DNA of 17,563 nt, taken from Chlamydiia bacterium (GTDB lineage Bacteria; Chlamydiota; Chlamydiia; Chlamydiales; JAAZZY01). Positions 1 to 7,303 of this stretch are shown here, piece after piece (within the stretch, counting starts at the first letter, position 1; the number at the start of each line of letters is the position of its first letter). The stretch is from positions 1 to 17,563 of the forward strand of contig JAAZZY010000024.1 in the NCBI GenBank assembly GCA_014239035.1, read 5' to 3'. Made by a program: the position numbers and the translations under genes. Under the pieces are notes generated by a model, which ran no database searches, was not told where the DNA came from, and saw only the letters and a program-made list of their open reading frames with translations.

Positions 1-215
1 AAGCCAATAAAGATAAAAGACTTTGAGATATCTCCTGCGCGCTTTTCAAGCAGACCCAAAAGTAGACCACAGACAAGACACCCGAAGAGATTCAAGATCA
101 TTATCGACACAGGAAGGGTTAACTTATCAAATGCATAAATGGTGTAGAATCTAGAGAGTGTTCCACATCCCCCACCAAGCATTACAGCAACAGACTCTTT
201 AAAAAAACGCTTCAT
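1..215 (-). CDS. crcB: CrcB/Fluc fluoride channel subunit, partial (3' end outside window)
   Basis: Reading leftward from the ATG at 215-213, the frame stays open to the window edge (about 71 codons). The peptide starts MKRFFKESVAVMLGGGCGTL and continues with SRFYTIYAF and NLFGCLVCGLLLG. These match the CrcB N-terminal signatures: a Gly-rich first membrane helix followed by an S/L-R-F/Y motif, then the N-x-x-G-C helix. The family forms small antiparallel dimeric channels that expel fluoride through the inner membrane. The start codon overlaps the stop of the upstream crcB by four bases (ATGA), so the two are probably translationally coupled and may form a heterodimer, as in species with paired crcB genes. 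The last helices, including the Phe-box region, lie outside the window. Confidence 0.85.
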   Translation of the reverse strand, partial: MKRFFKESVAVMLGGGCGTLSRFYTIYAFDKLTLPVSIMILNLFGCLVCGLLLGLLEKRAGDISKSFIFIG

Positions 216-622
216 GAGAAGCCTCCTGCTAAAAATCTACCCAACATTCCAGCTGCAAAGCTAATCACCAAAGTCATTATGCAATAGATTACTGCAAAGG
301 TTGTTTGCTTCTCTTTTAGGTGCATCACAATATCTGCAATATATGTTGAGAAAGTTGAAAAAGCCCCTAAAAAGCCTGTGATAACCAATGATCTAACAAG
401 TAAATACTTTGGAGGATCTAACGCAAAATGTGCTGTAGAGAGCCCCATAATAAAGCAGGCGATAACGTTTACCACAAAGGTATGATGAGGGTAGGGCAAA
501 AATTCAAGCGTCTTATCATATATACGGGTTATACACTCAATAATAAGGAAACGAAAAAGAGCCCCAATCATTCCAGCAATAAAAATATATAAGAGTCCCA
601 GTGGGGATAGATTAAAATGCAT
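212..622 (-). CDS. crcB: CrcB/Fluc fluoride channel subunit
   Basis: This 136-residue protein has the normal length and four hydrophobic segments of CrcB. Visible signatures are GMIGALFRF at about residues 17-25, NVIACFIMG at about 52-60, and GFLGAFSTFSTY at about 83-94. The last is the TM3 break with the Phe/Ser/Thr residues that line the fluoride pore in the family. It should act in the inner membrane as half of a dual-topology dimer that exports fluoride passively. It lies upstream of the partial crcB at 1-215 with a four-base stop/start overlap. I looked for a fluoride (crcB-motif) riboswitch between this start and the divergent gene and saw none. The gap is too short and AT-rich, so expression may be constitutive. 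No clear Shine-Dalgarno sequence is visible. Confidence 0.9.
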   Translation of the reverse strand: MHFNLSPLGLLYIFIAGMIGALFRFLIIECITRIYDKTLEFLPYPHHTFVVNVIACFIMGLSTAHFALDPPKYLLVRSLVITGFLGAFSTFSTYIADIVMHLKEKQTTFAVIYCIMTLVISFAAGMLGRFLAGGFS

Positions 623-738
623 AACTATCTTTTAAGATATTGAGCATATTTAATCAATAAATGGATCAATTTCAACTTTGCCCAAAACCCCCCTTACAGC
701 TACACTGTTCTCACCCTTTTTTAAAACCTAATCCCTTT

Positions 739-1551
739 ATGCATAACAAACCTAAAAAAGTCGTTGTCGTGCCTTATAACCCTAAATGGGTAGTCCTGTT
801 TCAAAATGAATCACTACGCATACAAGAGACTTTAGGCTCTCACCTACTCAAAGTGCATCATATCGGCTCAACATCTATTGAGGGCCTTATTGCAAAGCCT
901 AAGATTGATATCTTATGCATAATCGATAAGCTATCTAATAGCTTTGCTCTTAAGGAGTGTGATTATGATTTTAAAGGAGAGCTTAACCTGCCTCTTCATT
1001 ATTATTTTAGAAAGCAGGCCGCTGAAATTAAATACAATCTACATGTAGTTGAAAAAGACCATGGTTTTATCAAGCTGAACCTCACCTTTAGAGATTACAT
1101 TCAATCTCACCCTGAGGCTTTCAAAGAATATGCAGACCTAAAAAAAGAGCTTATTAAAGATCCAAATTCTCATCAAAAAGTAGTCAGTCTATTTAGTGGT
1201 TATAATCTTGGAAAAGATCAATTTATTAAAAAGATCTTAAGAAAAGCGCATTTTGATGGGGATCATGTAAGCTTTTGCATGCACACTGATGAATGGAAGA
1301 GCTACCATAGGATCCTCAAAAGTAATTTTGATACTCCCCTACCCGAAAAAGAAAATCACTATTACTTTGTGCATTATAAAGGAGCAGACGTTGTATCAGC
1401 TGCTCACCTTGAGATTATTGATGAGAAAAAAGCTATTTTAAGATCTATTGCAGCAGATGAGCAATTCGATAAGAGATCCAAAGATCACCTCTTAGATTTT
1501 ATAAAAAAGTGGCTAAAAAATAAGGGCTCTTATTCTCTAACAGGCCTCTAA
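739..1551 (+). CDS. GrpB-family nucleotidyltransferase fold protein with C-terminal GNAT-like region
   Basis: Counting from the ATG at 739, the first 165 or so residues are GrpB/UPF0157 (COG2320). VVVVPYNPKW follows the start, HHIGSTS is at about 40-46 and KPKIDIL at about 53-59. GrpB proteins have a nucleotidyltransferase fold but no well-defined reaction. Residues from about 180 onward resemble an N-acetyltransferase: a beta-rich stretch (YYFVHYKGADVVSAAHLEI), then AILRSIAADE and a helix. The frame stops at LKNKGSYSLTGL, before the usual final GNAT strand-helix with its Asn and Tyr, so the acetyltransferase half looks short or truncated. The frame is open from an ATG at 661, which would add 26 residues. 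I prefer 739 because GrpB proteins begin just before the VVPYNP motif. Neither start has a clear ribosome binding site. The gene is divergent from crcB. Confidence 0.75.
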   Translation: MHNKPKKVVVVPYNPKWVVLFQNESLRIQETLGSHLLKVHHIGSTSIEGLIAKPKIDILCIIDKLSNSFALKECDYDFKGELNLPLHYYFRKQAAEIKYNLHVVEKDHGFIKLNLTFRDYIQSHPEAFKEYADLKKELIKDPNSHQKVVSLFSGYNLGKDQFIKKILRKAHFDGDHVSFCMHTDEWKSYHRILKSNFDTPLPEKENHYYFVHYKGADVVSAAHLEIIDEKKAILRSIAADEQFDKRSKDHLLDFIKKWLKNKGSYSLTGL

Positions 1552-1571
1552 TACGCATCACTGAAACGACT

Positions 1572-1957
1572 TTAAGTAGGAGATTTATCTTCAAATATGA
1601 CTGCAAATTCATCACCTTGTAGATAGGGCGTTACAGCTAGAGAAACTTTCCTAACATCATCTTTAGGAGTATCATCATCAGGTTTTACAATAATACGCTC
1701 CTATATTCCTCGGGAAATTTCATTTGATGCCCACATTTTCATTAAAACTGGGAACATACTTTCTCTGACTCTATCTTCCAGATACACCTACTACCTGCAA
1801 ATGTCACTATATCTCCCCATGCCTTGAGAGTTTCACCACTTTTTGCGACAAATTCAACTATTAAAGGGGAAGGGCGAGAGTGTGTGTCCGGAGCTTTAAC
1901 AGCACCTGGAGCAGATATAAGCACCTCTAAATTTAATTTCTTGCCAAAAAGGTTAAT
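1572..1957 (-). pseudogene. Decayed gene, possibly a TssJ-like (type VI secretion lipoprotein) relic
   Basis: On the minus strand a frame open from 1957 reads NLFGKKLNLEVLISAPGAVK and then a segment containing SRPSPLIVEFVAKSGETL. It ends in a stop at about 1743. Moving by one base near 1745-1760 gives a second frame (FPVLMKMWASNEIS) that meets a TAG at 1701-1703 and then continues ERIIVKPDDD, VRKVSLAVTPYLQGDEFAVI, to a stop at 1572-1574. A frameshift plus one in-frame stop, with protein-like composition on both sides, indicates a broken gene. The strand-turn pattern with G/S-RPSPL-[hydrophobic] resembles the TssJ/VasD lipoprotein core, but this assignment rests on one short motif. No signal peptide or lipobox is visible, so the 5' end is also lost. 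The decay is well supported and the family is not. Confidence 0.5.
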
Positions 1958-1976
1958 CTAAAATCAGGATTTATTT

Positions 1977-1996
1977 CCATAGTTTACTAACTATGG
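1977..1996. repeat. Short inverted repeat (8-bp stem, 4-nt loop)
   Basis: CCATAGTT at 1977-1984 and AACTATGG at 1989-1996 form a perfect 8-bp stem around TACT. It lies in the AT-rich gap between the decayed gene and the MFS gene. Neither strand has a U-rich tail after it, so it is not a standard terminator. It could be an operator or chance. Confidence 0.3.
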
Positions 1997-2187
1997 TAGA
2001 AGTAAAATATATAATTTGGGATTTACTTTATTAGTAAACTTTTCAAGAACGTCGTTAAGTACAACTAGGCTAAAAGAGGGGTTTAACGGCTATTTCTTTT
2101 CTTAATCAAAGCTTTTATTCCCCAGAAAGTTTCTTCGAAAATTGATCTTTTAAGAAAGTTTATATATATAAGCATTTTCGTTGAAAA

Positions 2188-3378
2188 TTGGGAAATTTTG
2201 ATTTGAAGCACATCCATCCGTCATTATATATGCTAATAGCGTTCATCCTAGCTGATACGGTTGCTGATAACTTAATAATTCAGACATTTCAAACACAAAC
2301 GTTTGATGTAAAGACAGGATTGATTCTTGTGTACTTGATTGTACAAATCATTATTTCTCCTCTGCAAGCGGGGTTTTCTGACTTTTATTGCAGGAAAAAG
2401 AGTCTCGCTGTCTCACTTATATTTTCTTTTATCAGCTTAATCTTCTCATTCCTTTTTCAGCTAAAAATATTTACCTTCTTTTCAGTTTTTTTAATTATTA
2501 TCTTTCTAAAAGGATTCTTTGGAAATACGATTCCAATTGCTTGGGCCGCTGTTGCAGATACGCAAAGTAAAGAGTTAAGATTTTCTCTAGCATTGGCAAC
2601 TGCACCATACGCAATTGGGTATTTGCTTTTAAACGTGTTTAGTAACGGCAACTCTGTAAATATACCCAATATAGTTACGTTGATTTTTTATGTCGTGGTT
2701 ATGTTGATCTGTATCTTCCTGTTCAAAGATCTGAGAGATGAGCGAAGGCTTCATTCAACGGAAGCCATAAACCTGAAAAAAAAGTTTAAAGAAGAAATTA
2801 AACAAATAGTAATCGATATTAGAGATAAGCGAATCAATACTGGGCTAATAGCATACCTATTATGGTCAATCTCGATTTATTCTGTTCTTGTGTTGCTGGT
2901 GGACTTTGATAACCCTTTCCATAAAACAGCATCCTATATGATGTACGGTTACATCTTAGGTGTGATTTCTTTAAAGTTTCTAAAGAGAATAGCCGATAAT
3001 ACAATTATCTATTTGGGATATTGGGGTTCTGTAATTCCCTTTGCTGTATATTTCATATTATTTTTCTTCTTAAAAAATACTGAGACCTTATTATCAGCAT
3101 GCTATTTTTTTCACGGCATTGGGAATGCTTTCCTAAGCCCAACAATTTTATCTATTTTATCCAAAGAGAAGCCTTTGCATGAACAAGGTAAAATTTTTGG
3201 ATTAATTGATTCTACCGACACTCTAGGATTTCTAATTGGAGCGATTGCAATATTAGTATATGGGATCTTCAAGCTTAATATTTTCTTTATGATTGCATTT
3301 TCAGCCGTAACATTCATTGTCTCTTGGATCCCTTTCTCAATGAACGTAAAACTGAGAAAAAAAGGCTCACAAATATAG
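2188..3378 (+). CDS. Major facilitator superfamily transporter
   Basis: The 396-residue protein is made of about 12 hydrophobic segments in two halves joined by a charged loop near residues 180-215, as in MFS carriers. The loop between TM2 and TM3 carries an MFS motif-A-like sequence, GFSDFYCRKK at about residues 62-71. A second helix pair contains GNTIPIAWAAVADTQ at about 112-126. It would be a secondary transporter in the inner membrane; the substrate cannot be read from the sequence. The start is uncertain. TTG at 2188 gives the longest frame and ATG at 2230 would start just before TM1; neither has a good ribosome binding site. The gene ends 20 bases before the end of the convergent methyltransferase gene. 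It might export a product of that cluster, but only proximity supports this. Confidence 0.75.
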   Translation: MGNFDLKHIHPSLYMLIAFILADTVADNLIIQTFQTQTFDVKTGLILVYLIVQIIISPLQAGFSDFYCRKKSLAVSLIFSFISLIFSFLFQLKIFTFFSVFLIIIFLKGFFGNTIPIAWAAVADTQSKELRFSLALATAPYAIGYLLLNVFSNGNSVNIPNIVTLIFYVVVMLICIFLFKDLRDERRLHSTEAINLKKKFKEEIKQIVIDIRDKRINTGLIAYLLWSISIYSVLVLLVDFDNPFHKTASYMMYGYILGVISLKFLKRIADNTIIYLGYWGSVIPFAVYFILFFFLKNTETLLSACYFFHGIGNAFLSPTILSILSKEKPLHEQGKIFGLIDSTDTLGFLIGAIAILVYGIFKLNIFFMIAFSAVTFIVSWIPFSMNVKLRKKGSQI

Positions 3379-3398
3379 AGCAGCTATCACTCGAAGAG

Positions 3399-4214
3399 TT
3401 AGCTAAGTCTGCTTGCTTTGATAATCAATTCTGTATAGGGCAGGTTAATCGAATGATCTCTACCGTACTGTACATACGGCTTACATTTTTCAATTACTAA
3501 ATCCAAAAATTCATCATGTAGATGTTCAGGAAGAGGCACAAAGCTAGTCAACCAACCACGAATAAACTCCTTTACTTCTTGAAAAGTCTGACTACTAGTA
3601 AAAAGATCTTTTCTAGTAAATTCAGTTAAGTCCATTTTAGCATCCAAAATAGTGCTTTTATACTCATCGATCGACAACATTGTATTATATGCAGAAAGAG
3701 GAGCAAACTCTTTGAATCTTTCATTGAGGGCTTCTTGCATAAATTCATAATAAATAGATTCTGCGGGGTAAGTTAGGATGATTAACTCTCCATTAGGTTT
3801 TAAAGCCTCGCATAAACTTTTGAGGACTCCTTTAGCACCTCTGAACCAATGAAAAGCACTAAAAGATGTTGCAAAATCCAGTTCACCTTCAATAGAAAAG
3901 TCTTCCGCTGTAGATTGAAGAAATGCTAGATTTGAGCTAGAGGCTTCTAGATACGTTTCACGCGCAAGGCCAACCATGCTTGTAGAGGCATCTAAGCCTG
4001 TAACTTGTCCATAGGGCACTCTTTTTGCAATTTCTGAAGTAATCCTTCCATCACCACACCCTACATCCAAGACTTTTGCATCCTGAGGGAAGTCAATTCC
4101 TGCCAAGATTTCACCTGCTAAGTCTAGTTGTAAACCTGAATTTACTATGTAGTGTTGCGCATCCAGATCAACGATTGGGTAAGTAGGTATATTGCTGGTA
4201 ATATGAACAGGCAT
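3399..4214 (-). CDS. Class I SAM-dependent methyltransferase, Tam-like
   Basis: This 271-residue protein is a Rossmann-fold methyltransferase. Motif I is VLDVGCGDGR at residues 48-57. An acidic residue in LDASTSM (about 75-81) ends strand 2, and DFATSFSAFHWF (about 118-129) is the motif IV/post-IV region. SFSAFHWF resembles trans-aconitate methyltransferase and related carboxyl methyltransferases (family knowledge). It is encoded 31 bases downstream of the MIO ammonia-lyase gene on the same strand and is very probably co-transcribed with it. That context suggests a small carboxylic or amino acid as methyl acceptor, for instance a cinnamate-type acid or beta-amino acid (inference). The C-terminal half (from about 165) has no recognisable cofactor motif and probably forms the substrate lid. 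A generic small-molecule methyltransferase role is secure, but the substrate is not. Confidence 0.75.
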   Translation of the reverse strand: MPVHITSNIPTYPIVDLDAQHYIVNSGLQLDLAGEILAGIDFPQDAKVLDVGCGDGRITSEIAKRVPYGQVTGLDASTSMVGLARETYLEASSSNLAFLQSTAEDFSIEGELDFATSFSAFHWFRGAKGVLKSLCEALKPNGELIILTYPAESIYYEFMQEALNERFKEFAPLSAYNTMLSIDEYKSTILDAKMDLTEFTRKDLFTSSQTFQEVKEFIRGWLTSFVPLPEHLHDEFLDLVIEKCKPYVQYGRDHSINLPYTELIIKASRLS

Positions 4215-4245
4215 TTTTATTTCCTCTATTGGGTTAGTTAATTAA

Positions 4246-5952
4246 TTATAGCTCAAGAGGTCCTAGAACCCGTTCAGCGATTCTTAAAAGAATACCCGAT
4301 TTGATCAGGGTCGCTAGATTTTCTAAATAATCTGTTAAACAAACATCTTCAGATAGATATGGAACAACTTCTCTTACAGCTTTAAAAATTTCTGCTGTAG
4401 TATCAGATAAGAGTTCCTTACCTCGAATTTCTGCCCCTTGAGCTGCACAGAGCAATTCAAAGGCTAAAATATATACAGTATTATCATAGATTTCCTGAGC
4501 ACGCCGTGTCGCTACTAAGCCAAGAGATACTACATCTTGGAAATCTCCGGTCGATGATAGTGACTGAATAGAAACTGGGCTACACAAAGACCTATTTTCT
4601 GCGGTTAAAGAAGTTGCCATAAATTGCCCTCCCATTAACCCCAATCTAAGTCCTGGGTTTTCTGCACACAAAAATGGGGGCAGATTATTACTATGATCGT
4701 TATCCATAAATCTATCTATTCTTCGATCTGACAAGTTAGAGAGAGTCGTCAATGAGATTGTTAGTTGGTCCATCCCCATAGATAGGTACTGTCCGTGAAA
4801 ATGACCATTATGAAAAACGTTATTCGCTTCAGGAATAACTAGAGGATTATCACTAGCCGAATTTATTTCTCTATCAATAGTTGTTTGAATAGATTTTAAG
4901 TTTTCTCTAATAGGGCCTATTATATGCGGGGTACATCTGATTGAATAAGCATCTTCGATTGGGGAGGTCGTTGACGAAGGGGACAATTTTTGTTGTGTTT
5001 GTAACTCTTCCTCAATCCTGTCTTCGTCTATTATCATTTTGCTGGTTTTTAATATCTTTGTAATATTTTGAGCTGATTTTAATTGGCCAGGATGACACTT
5101 TTGACGATGGGCAGTAGGGCTAAAAGGCTTTTTCTTAACTGCTAAAGCTTCAAAACTCAAACACGAGATCAAATCGTATGTTTTAACTAAATCAATTGAC
5201 TTTTCAATGAGTATTGCTCCAAACCCAGCCATGGTTGAAGTCCCATTAATTAAACTTAACCCTTCTTTATAGCTTAGCACCATGGGTTTAATCTTTGCCT
5301 TTCTCAGGACCTCTGAACCTTCAAGAATTTCTCCCTTATACTTAGCTCTCCATTTTCCAGTAGCGACTAATGCTATGCAGGCTAGCGGACCAAGGTCTCC
5401 ACTAGCACCTAGTGAACCCTTTTTAGGAATGCATGGTAAAATACCGGCATTATATATTGCTAAAAGTTTGTTGTAATTTTTAAGGGAAATGGCTGAAACT
5501 CCTTTTGCTAAGGAGTTTAATCGAACCAACATACTTGCTTTAACGATATTGTCCTCAAAATATTCACCCACGTTCGTGGCAACAGCAGATATTAAGTTTT
5601 CTTGAAGTTTCTGTGCATATTTTCCCGGAATGAGCCAGTTAACAAACCCTCCCATACTAGTATTAACACCATAAATTATCTTGTTCTCATCTATCAACTG
5701 TTTGAGCAGTTCGGAAGATGCCTCAATTTGGTCCTCCACTGCCTCTGAAATTGCTAATTTAACATCATTTTCTACAGCTTCCAGCACATCTGAAGTGGAC
5801 AGGTTTTCACCCGACAAAAAAACCTTTGAGGCCTTTTTCAGTGATTTGGGCTTGTCCTTTGAGGCCTTTTTCAGTGATTTGGGCTTGTCCTTCATAAGGG
5901 TTTTTCGTTGGGTTCCGCTCTTTTTTCTAATAACGGTTTTCTTCTTTTTCAT
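4246..5952 (-). CDS. MIO-type aromatic amino acid ammonia-lyase/aminomutase (EncP/AdmH-like)
   Basis: The 568-residue protein belongs to the HAL/PAL/TAL/aminomutase family. Ala183-Ser184-Gly185 in GSLGASGDLGPLA would cyclise to the MIO electrophile. The catalytic Tyr94 lies in YGVNTSMGGFVNW. NGTSTM (about 236-241), YSIRCTP (336-342), FHNGHFHGQY (380-389) and RRIDRFMD complete the active site. The YGVNTSMGGFVNW and HNGHFHGQY signatures recall EncP of the enterocin pathway and AdmH, phenylalanine ammonia-lyases/2,3-aminomutases, rather than HutH, which usually has YGINTGFG. The likely reaction is Phe (or Tyr) to trans-cinnamate or the beta-amino acid. The first 43 residues are an unusual Lys-rich extension containing two identical 11-residue repeats. 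Apart from this the length fits the family (about 520). A strong AGGAGGG ribosome binding site sets the start. The methyltransferase gene follows in the same operon. No hut genes are nearby, which argues against histidine catabolism. Confidence 0.88.
   Translation of the reverse strand: MKKKKTVIRKKSGTQRKTLMKDKPKSLKKASKDKPKSLKKASKVFLSGENLSTSDVLEAVENDVKLAISEAVEDQIEASSELLKQLIDENKIIYGVNTSMGGFVNWLIPGKYAQKLQENLISAVATNVGEYFEDNIVKASMLVRLNSLAKGVSAISLKNYNKLLAIYNAGILPCIPKKGSLGASGDLGPLACIALVATGKWRAKYKGEILEGSEVLRKAKIKPMVLSYKEGLSLINGTSTMAGFGAILIEKSIDLVKTYDLISCLSFEALAVKKKPFSPTAHRQKCHPGQLKSAQNITKILKTSKMIIDEDRIEEELQTQQKLSPSSTTSPIEDAYSIRCTPHIIGPIRENLKSIQTTIDREINSASDNPLVIPEANNVFHNGHFHGQYLSMGMDQLTISLTTLSNLSDRRIDRFMDNDHSNNLPPFLCAENPGLRLGLMGGQFMATSLTAENRSLCSPVSIQSLSSTGDFQDVVSLGLVATRRAQEIYDNTVYILAFELLCAAQGAEIRGKELLSDTTAEIFKAVREVVPYLSEDVCLTDYLENLATLIKSGILLRIAERVLGPLEL
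5824..5889 (-). repeat. Perfect 33-bp direct tandem repeat in the lyase N-terminus
   Basis: Bases 5824-5856 and 5857-5889 are identical 33-bp units, adjacent and in frame. They encode KDKPKSLKKAS twice near residues 21-42 of the MIO enzyme. Exact identity suggests a recent slippage duplication. The frame is preserved and a cationic segment is lengthened. Confidence 0.9.
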
Positions 5953-5958
5953 AATCGT

Positions 5959-5965
5959 CCCTCCT
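5959..5965 (-). promoter_or_regulatory. Strong Shine-Dalgarno of the MIO enzyme gene
   Basis: On the minus strand AGGAGGG sits six bases before the ATG at 5952-5950. It is among the best ribosome binding sites in the window and fixes the start, so the Lys-rich extension is probably translated. Confidence 0.75.
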
Positions 5966-6383
5966 ATTCACTTAACCGGCTACAGTTTACATAAACACTT
6001 ACATAGAAGAGGGTTAAAAACACCCCCTCCCCTCTACTTTTATCTTTATTTCTTTCTCAATTATAAAGAAAGTGTAAACACATTTTATCCCCAGCAAAGC
6101 TATCTTAGCAAGATAATTTTAAGATTATATAAAGGTGATGTTAAATAAATGTAAAAATAGATAGCTTTACCTTCCGAGGTATATACATCCATACTTTATC
6201 AGATTTTTGGCAAAAGGAACAGTCTAACCTACTAATAATAGGAATGTTGCCCCTTTACTCCTTGCTTTTCTCAAATTCCGATAGCCTTACCAGCATAAGT
6301 AATATTATAATATTTAATAATATATAATATTTTTTTAACTAACTATAAATAATTATTTTAAATGATTTTATATTAGAATTAAA
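5966..6383. other. AT-rich divergent intergenic region
   Basis: This gap separates the minus-strand lyase operon from the plus-strand orphan gene at 6435, so it should hold promoters for both. A TATAAT-like string at 6323-6328 lies in an extremely AT-rich stretch (6300-6395), but no convincing -35 partner can be paired with it. A short hairpin (TATCTT-AGC-AAGATA) lies near 6100-6116. No coding sequence or gene remnant is visible here on either strand. Confidence 0.4.
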
Positions 6384-6428
6384 TTAGTTAACTAAAATAA
6401 CATACTGCCGTAATTTTTAAACAAGGAG
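6384..6428 (+). promoter_or_regulatory. 12-bp palindrome and strong RBS before the 123-aa gene
   Basis: TTAGTTAACTAA at 6384-6395 is a perfect 12-bp palindrome, and a half-like copy (TTAACTAA) lies at 6335-6342. Together they could form a repressor site in the promoter region. AAGGAG at 6423-6428, six bases before the ATG at 6435, is a clear ribosome binding site. Palindromes arise by chance in such AT-rich DNA, so the operator reading is weak, while the ribosome binding site is firm. Confidence 0.5.
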
Positions 6429-6434
6429 TTAAAT

Positions 6435-6806
6435 ATGACTACACCAGTACAAACACTACCACTACAAACACTAGTTCTACCAAAACTAGAAACTGCAAAA
6501 GAAGCTACACAAGCTGCACCAGCTAAAAAAGTTCATGTTTGCACAGGCCACTCTGAATTTTTTCACCGTTATATGACTGAGAGAAAAGCTGAAAGAAAAG
6601 CAAATCGTGAAGTTACTAAGTTGAACGCAGATTCAAACATCAAAAAGGCTGACTTTTCACTTATTTTGAAAAGTGATCATGAAGGTGCTAGAAGCGGATA
6701 CTTCAACGGACTAAACAGAATCTACAAAGTAGCTGTAATGATTAACTTCAACCACGTTGATGACTCTAAAGAGTGTCCACTCAACCCAGCTAACGAAGCT
6801 GCGTAG
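6435..6806 (+). CDS. Small orphan protein, paralogue of the 132-aa protein at 7462 (C-x-GHSEFFHRY family)
   Basis: I do not recognise this 123-residue family. The first 30 residues are Thr/Pro/Leu/Ala-rich with no signal peptide or membrane helix. The conserved core runs from Cys36 (CTGHSEFFHRY) through a very basic helix (ERKAERKANREV), SNIK, SGYFNGLNRIYK at about 87-98, to Cys114 (ECPLN). The paralogue at 7462-7860 shares about 35 of 81 aligned core residues, including Cys36, His39, His44, His82 and Cys114. Such a constant Cys/His set could bind a metal (inference). A strong AAGGAG ribosome binding site and an AT-rich promoter region indicate that it is expressed. A 15-bp hairpin follows the stop. 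A role as a small nucleic-acid-binding protein or secreted effector is possible but unproven. Confidence 0.75.
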   Translation: MTTPVQTLPLQTLVLPKLETAKEATQAAPAKKVHVCTGHSEFFHRYMTERKAERKANREVTKLNADSNIKKADFSLILKSDHEGARSGYFNGLNRIYKVAVMINFNHVDDSKECPLNPANEAA

Positions 6807-6818
6807 TTTTTACTATTT

Positions 6819-6851
6819 TTTCGAGAGGCTCAATATTTGAGCCTCTCGAAA
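6819..6851. terminator. Hairpin with 15-bp perfect stem between convergent genes
   Basis: Arms 6819-6833 and 6837-6851 are exact reverse complements (core CGAGAGGCTCAA) around a 3-nt loop. The hairpin sits between the stops of convergent genes (6806 and 6856), so it probably ends transcription from both sides. Neither strand has a proper U-tract directly after the stem, so it may instead act as a 3'-end stabiliser. Confidence 0.65.
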
Positions 6852-6855
6852 CTTC

Positions 6856-7284
6856 TTAATCAGAGCCATACCCGGCAGTTAATTCTTCAAGCTGAACTGC
6901 ACGATCTAAAACCGCAAGATTATCACCCCCAAACCAATTCACAACCATATGTTGCAATTCATATCTTTCTGCAACCAAAGTTGTACAAAAGGGGCTTCCT
7001 TCATGCTGCACTCCTATTAGAAAATTTTGACCTGAGCTTGGCGCCTGAAGCTCGCGAACTTCACCAGTCCCAATATTGCCAGATTCGGCCACAAGATGAT
7101 GTGGAGCTCCTGAGTTAAAAATTTTGTTCCTAATTGTTCTGTAGTCCTCGCCTTCATGATTAGTTACATCAACTACTCTAACCGAATATGGAACATTTGC
7201 AGTTCCTGGGATTTCGGGTCTAGTAACTTGTATGGTCAATGGGGATAGAGGAGCTTGCTCTTTAACGGTTGAAAAAAATACCAT
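6856..7284 (-). CDS. Orphan hypothetical protein (142 aa) nested between the two paralogues
   Basis: No family is recognised. The protein is soluble in appearance and beta-rich (PLTIQVTRP, PYSVRVVDVTN), followed by a Gly/Ser-rich middle (VAESGNIGTGEV, APSSGQNFLIGV) and an acidic C-terminus with one Cys (PFCTTL). There is no signal peptide or membrane helix. An in-frame ATG at 7290 lies two codons upstream, but AGGA at 7295-7292 is seven bases from the ATG at 7284 and only one from 7290, so I choose 7284. A 14-bp palindrome sits just before the ribosome binding site. The gene runs against the 123-aa gene and shares the hairpin at 6819-6851. Codon and base composition look more balanced than in the AT-rich DNA around it, which would fit separate acquisition. 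Confidence 0.6.
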   Translation of the reverse strand: MVFFSTVKEQAPLSPLTIQVTRPEIPGTANVPYSVRVVDVTNHEGEDYRTIRNKIFNSGAPHHLVAESGNIGTGEVRELQAPSSGQNFLIGVQHEGSPFCTTLVAERYELQHMVVNWFGGDNLAVLDRAVQLEELTAGYGSD

Positions 7285-7303
7285 TTTCATATCCTAAAAT
7301 GCT

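Noticed and set aside
661..738. 26-residue N-terminal extension of the GrpB-GNAT protein from an ATG at 661
   Set aside because: The segment is Pro/Cys/His-rich, unlike GrpB, lacks a ribosome binding site and the family motif begins just after the ATG at 739. It is still possible.
5681..6148. 155-codon plus-strand ORF across the start of the lyase gene
   Set aside because: It is antisense to the MIO enzyme gene and its Ser/Phe-rich translation includes the reverse of the tandem repeat. It is a shadow.
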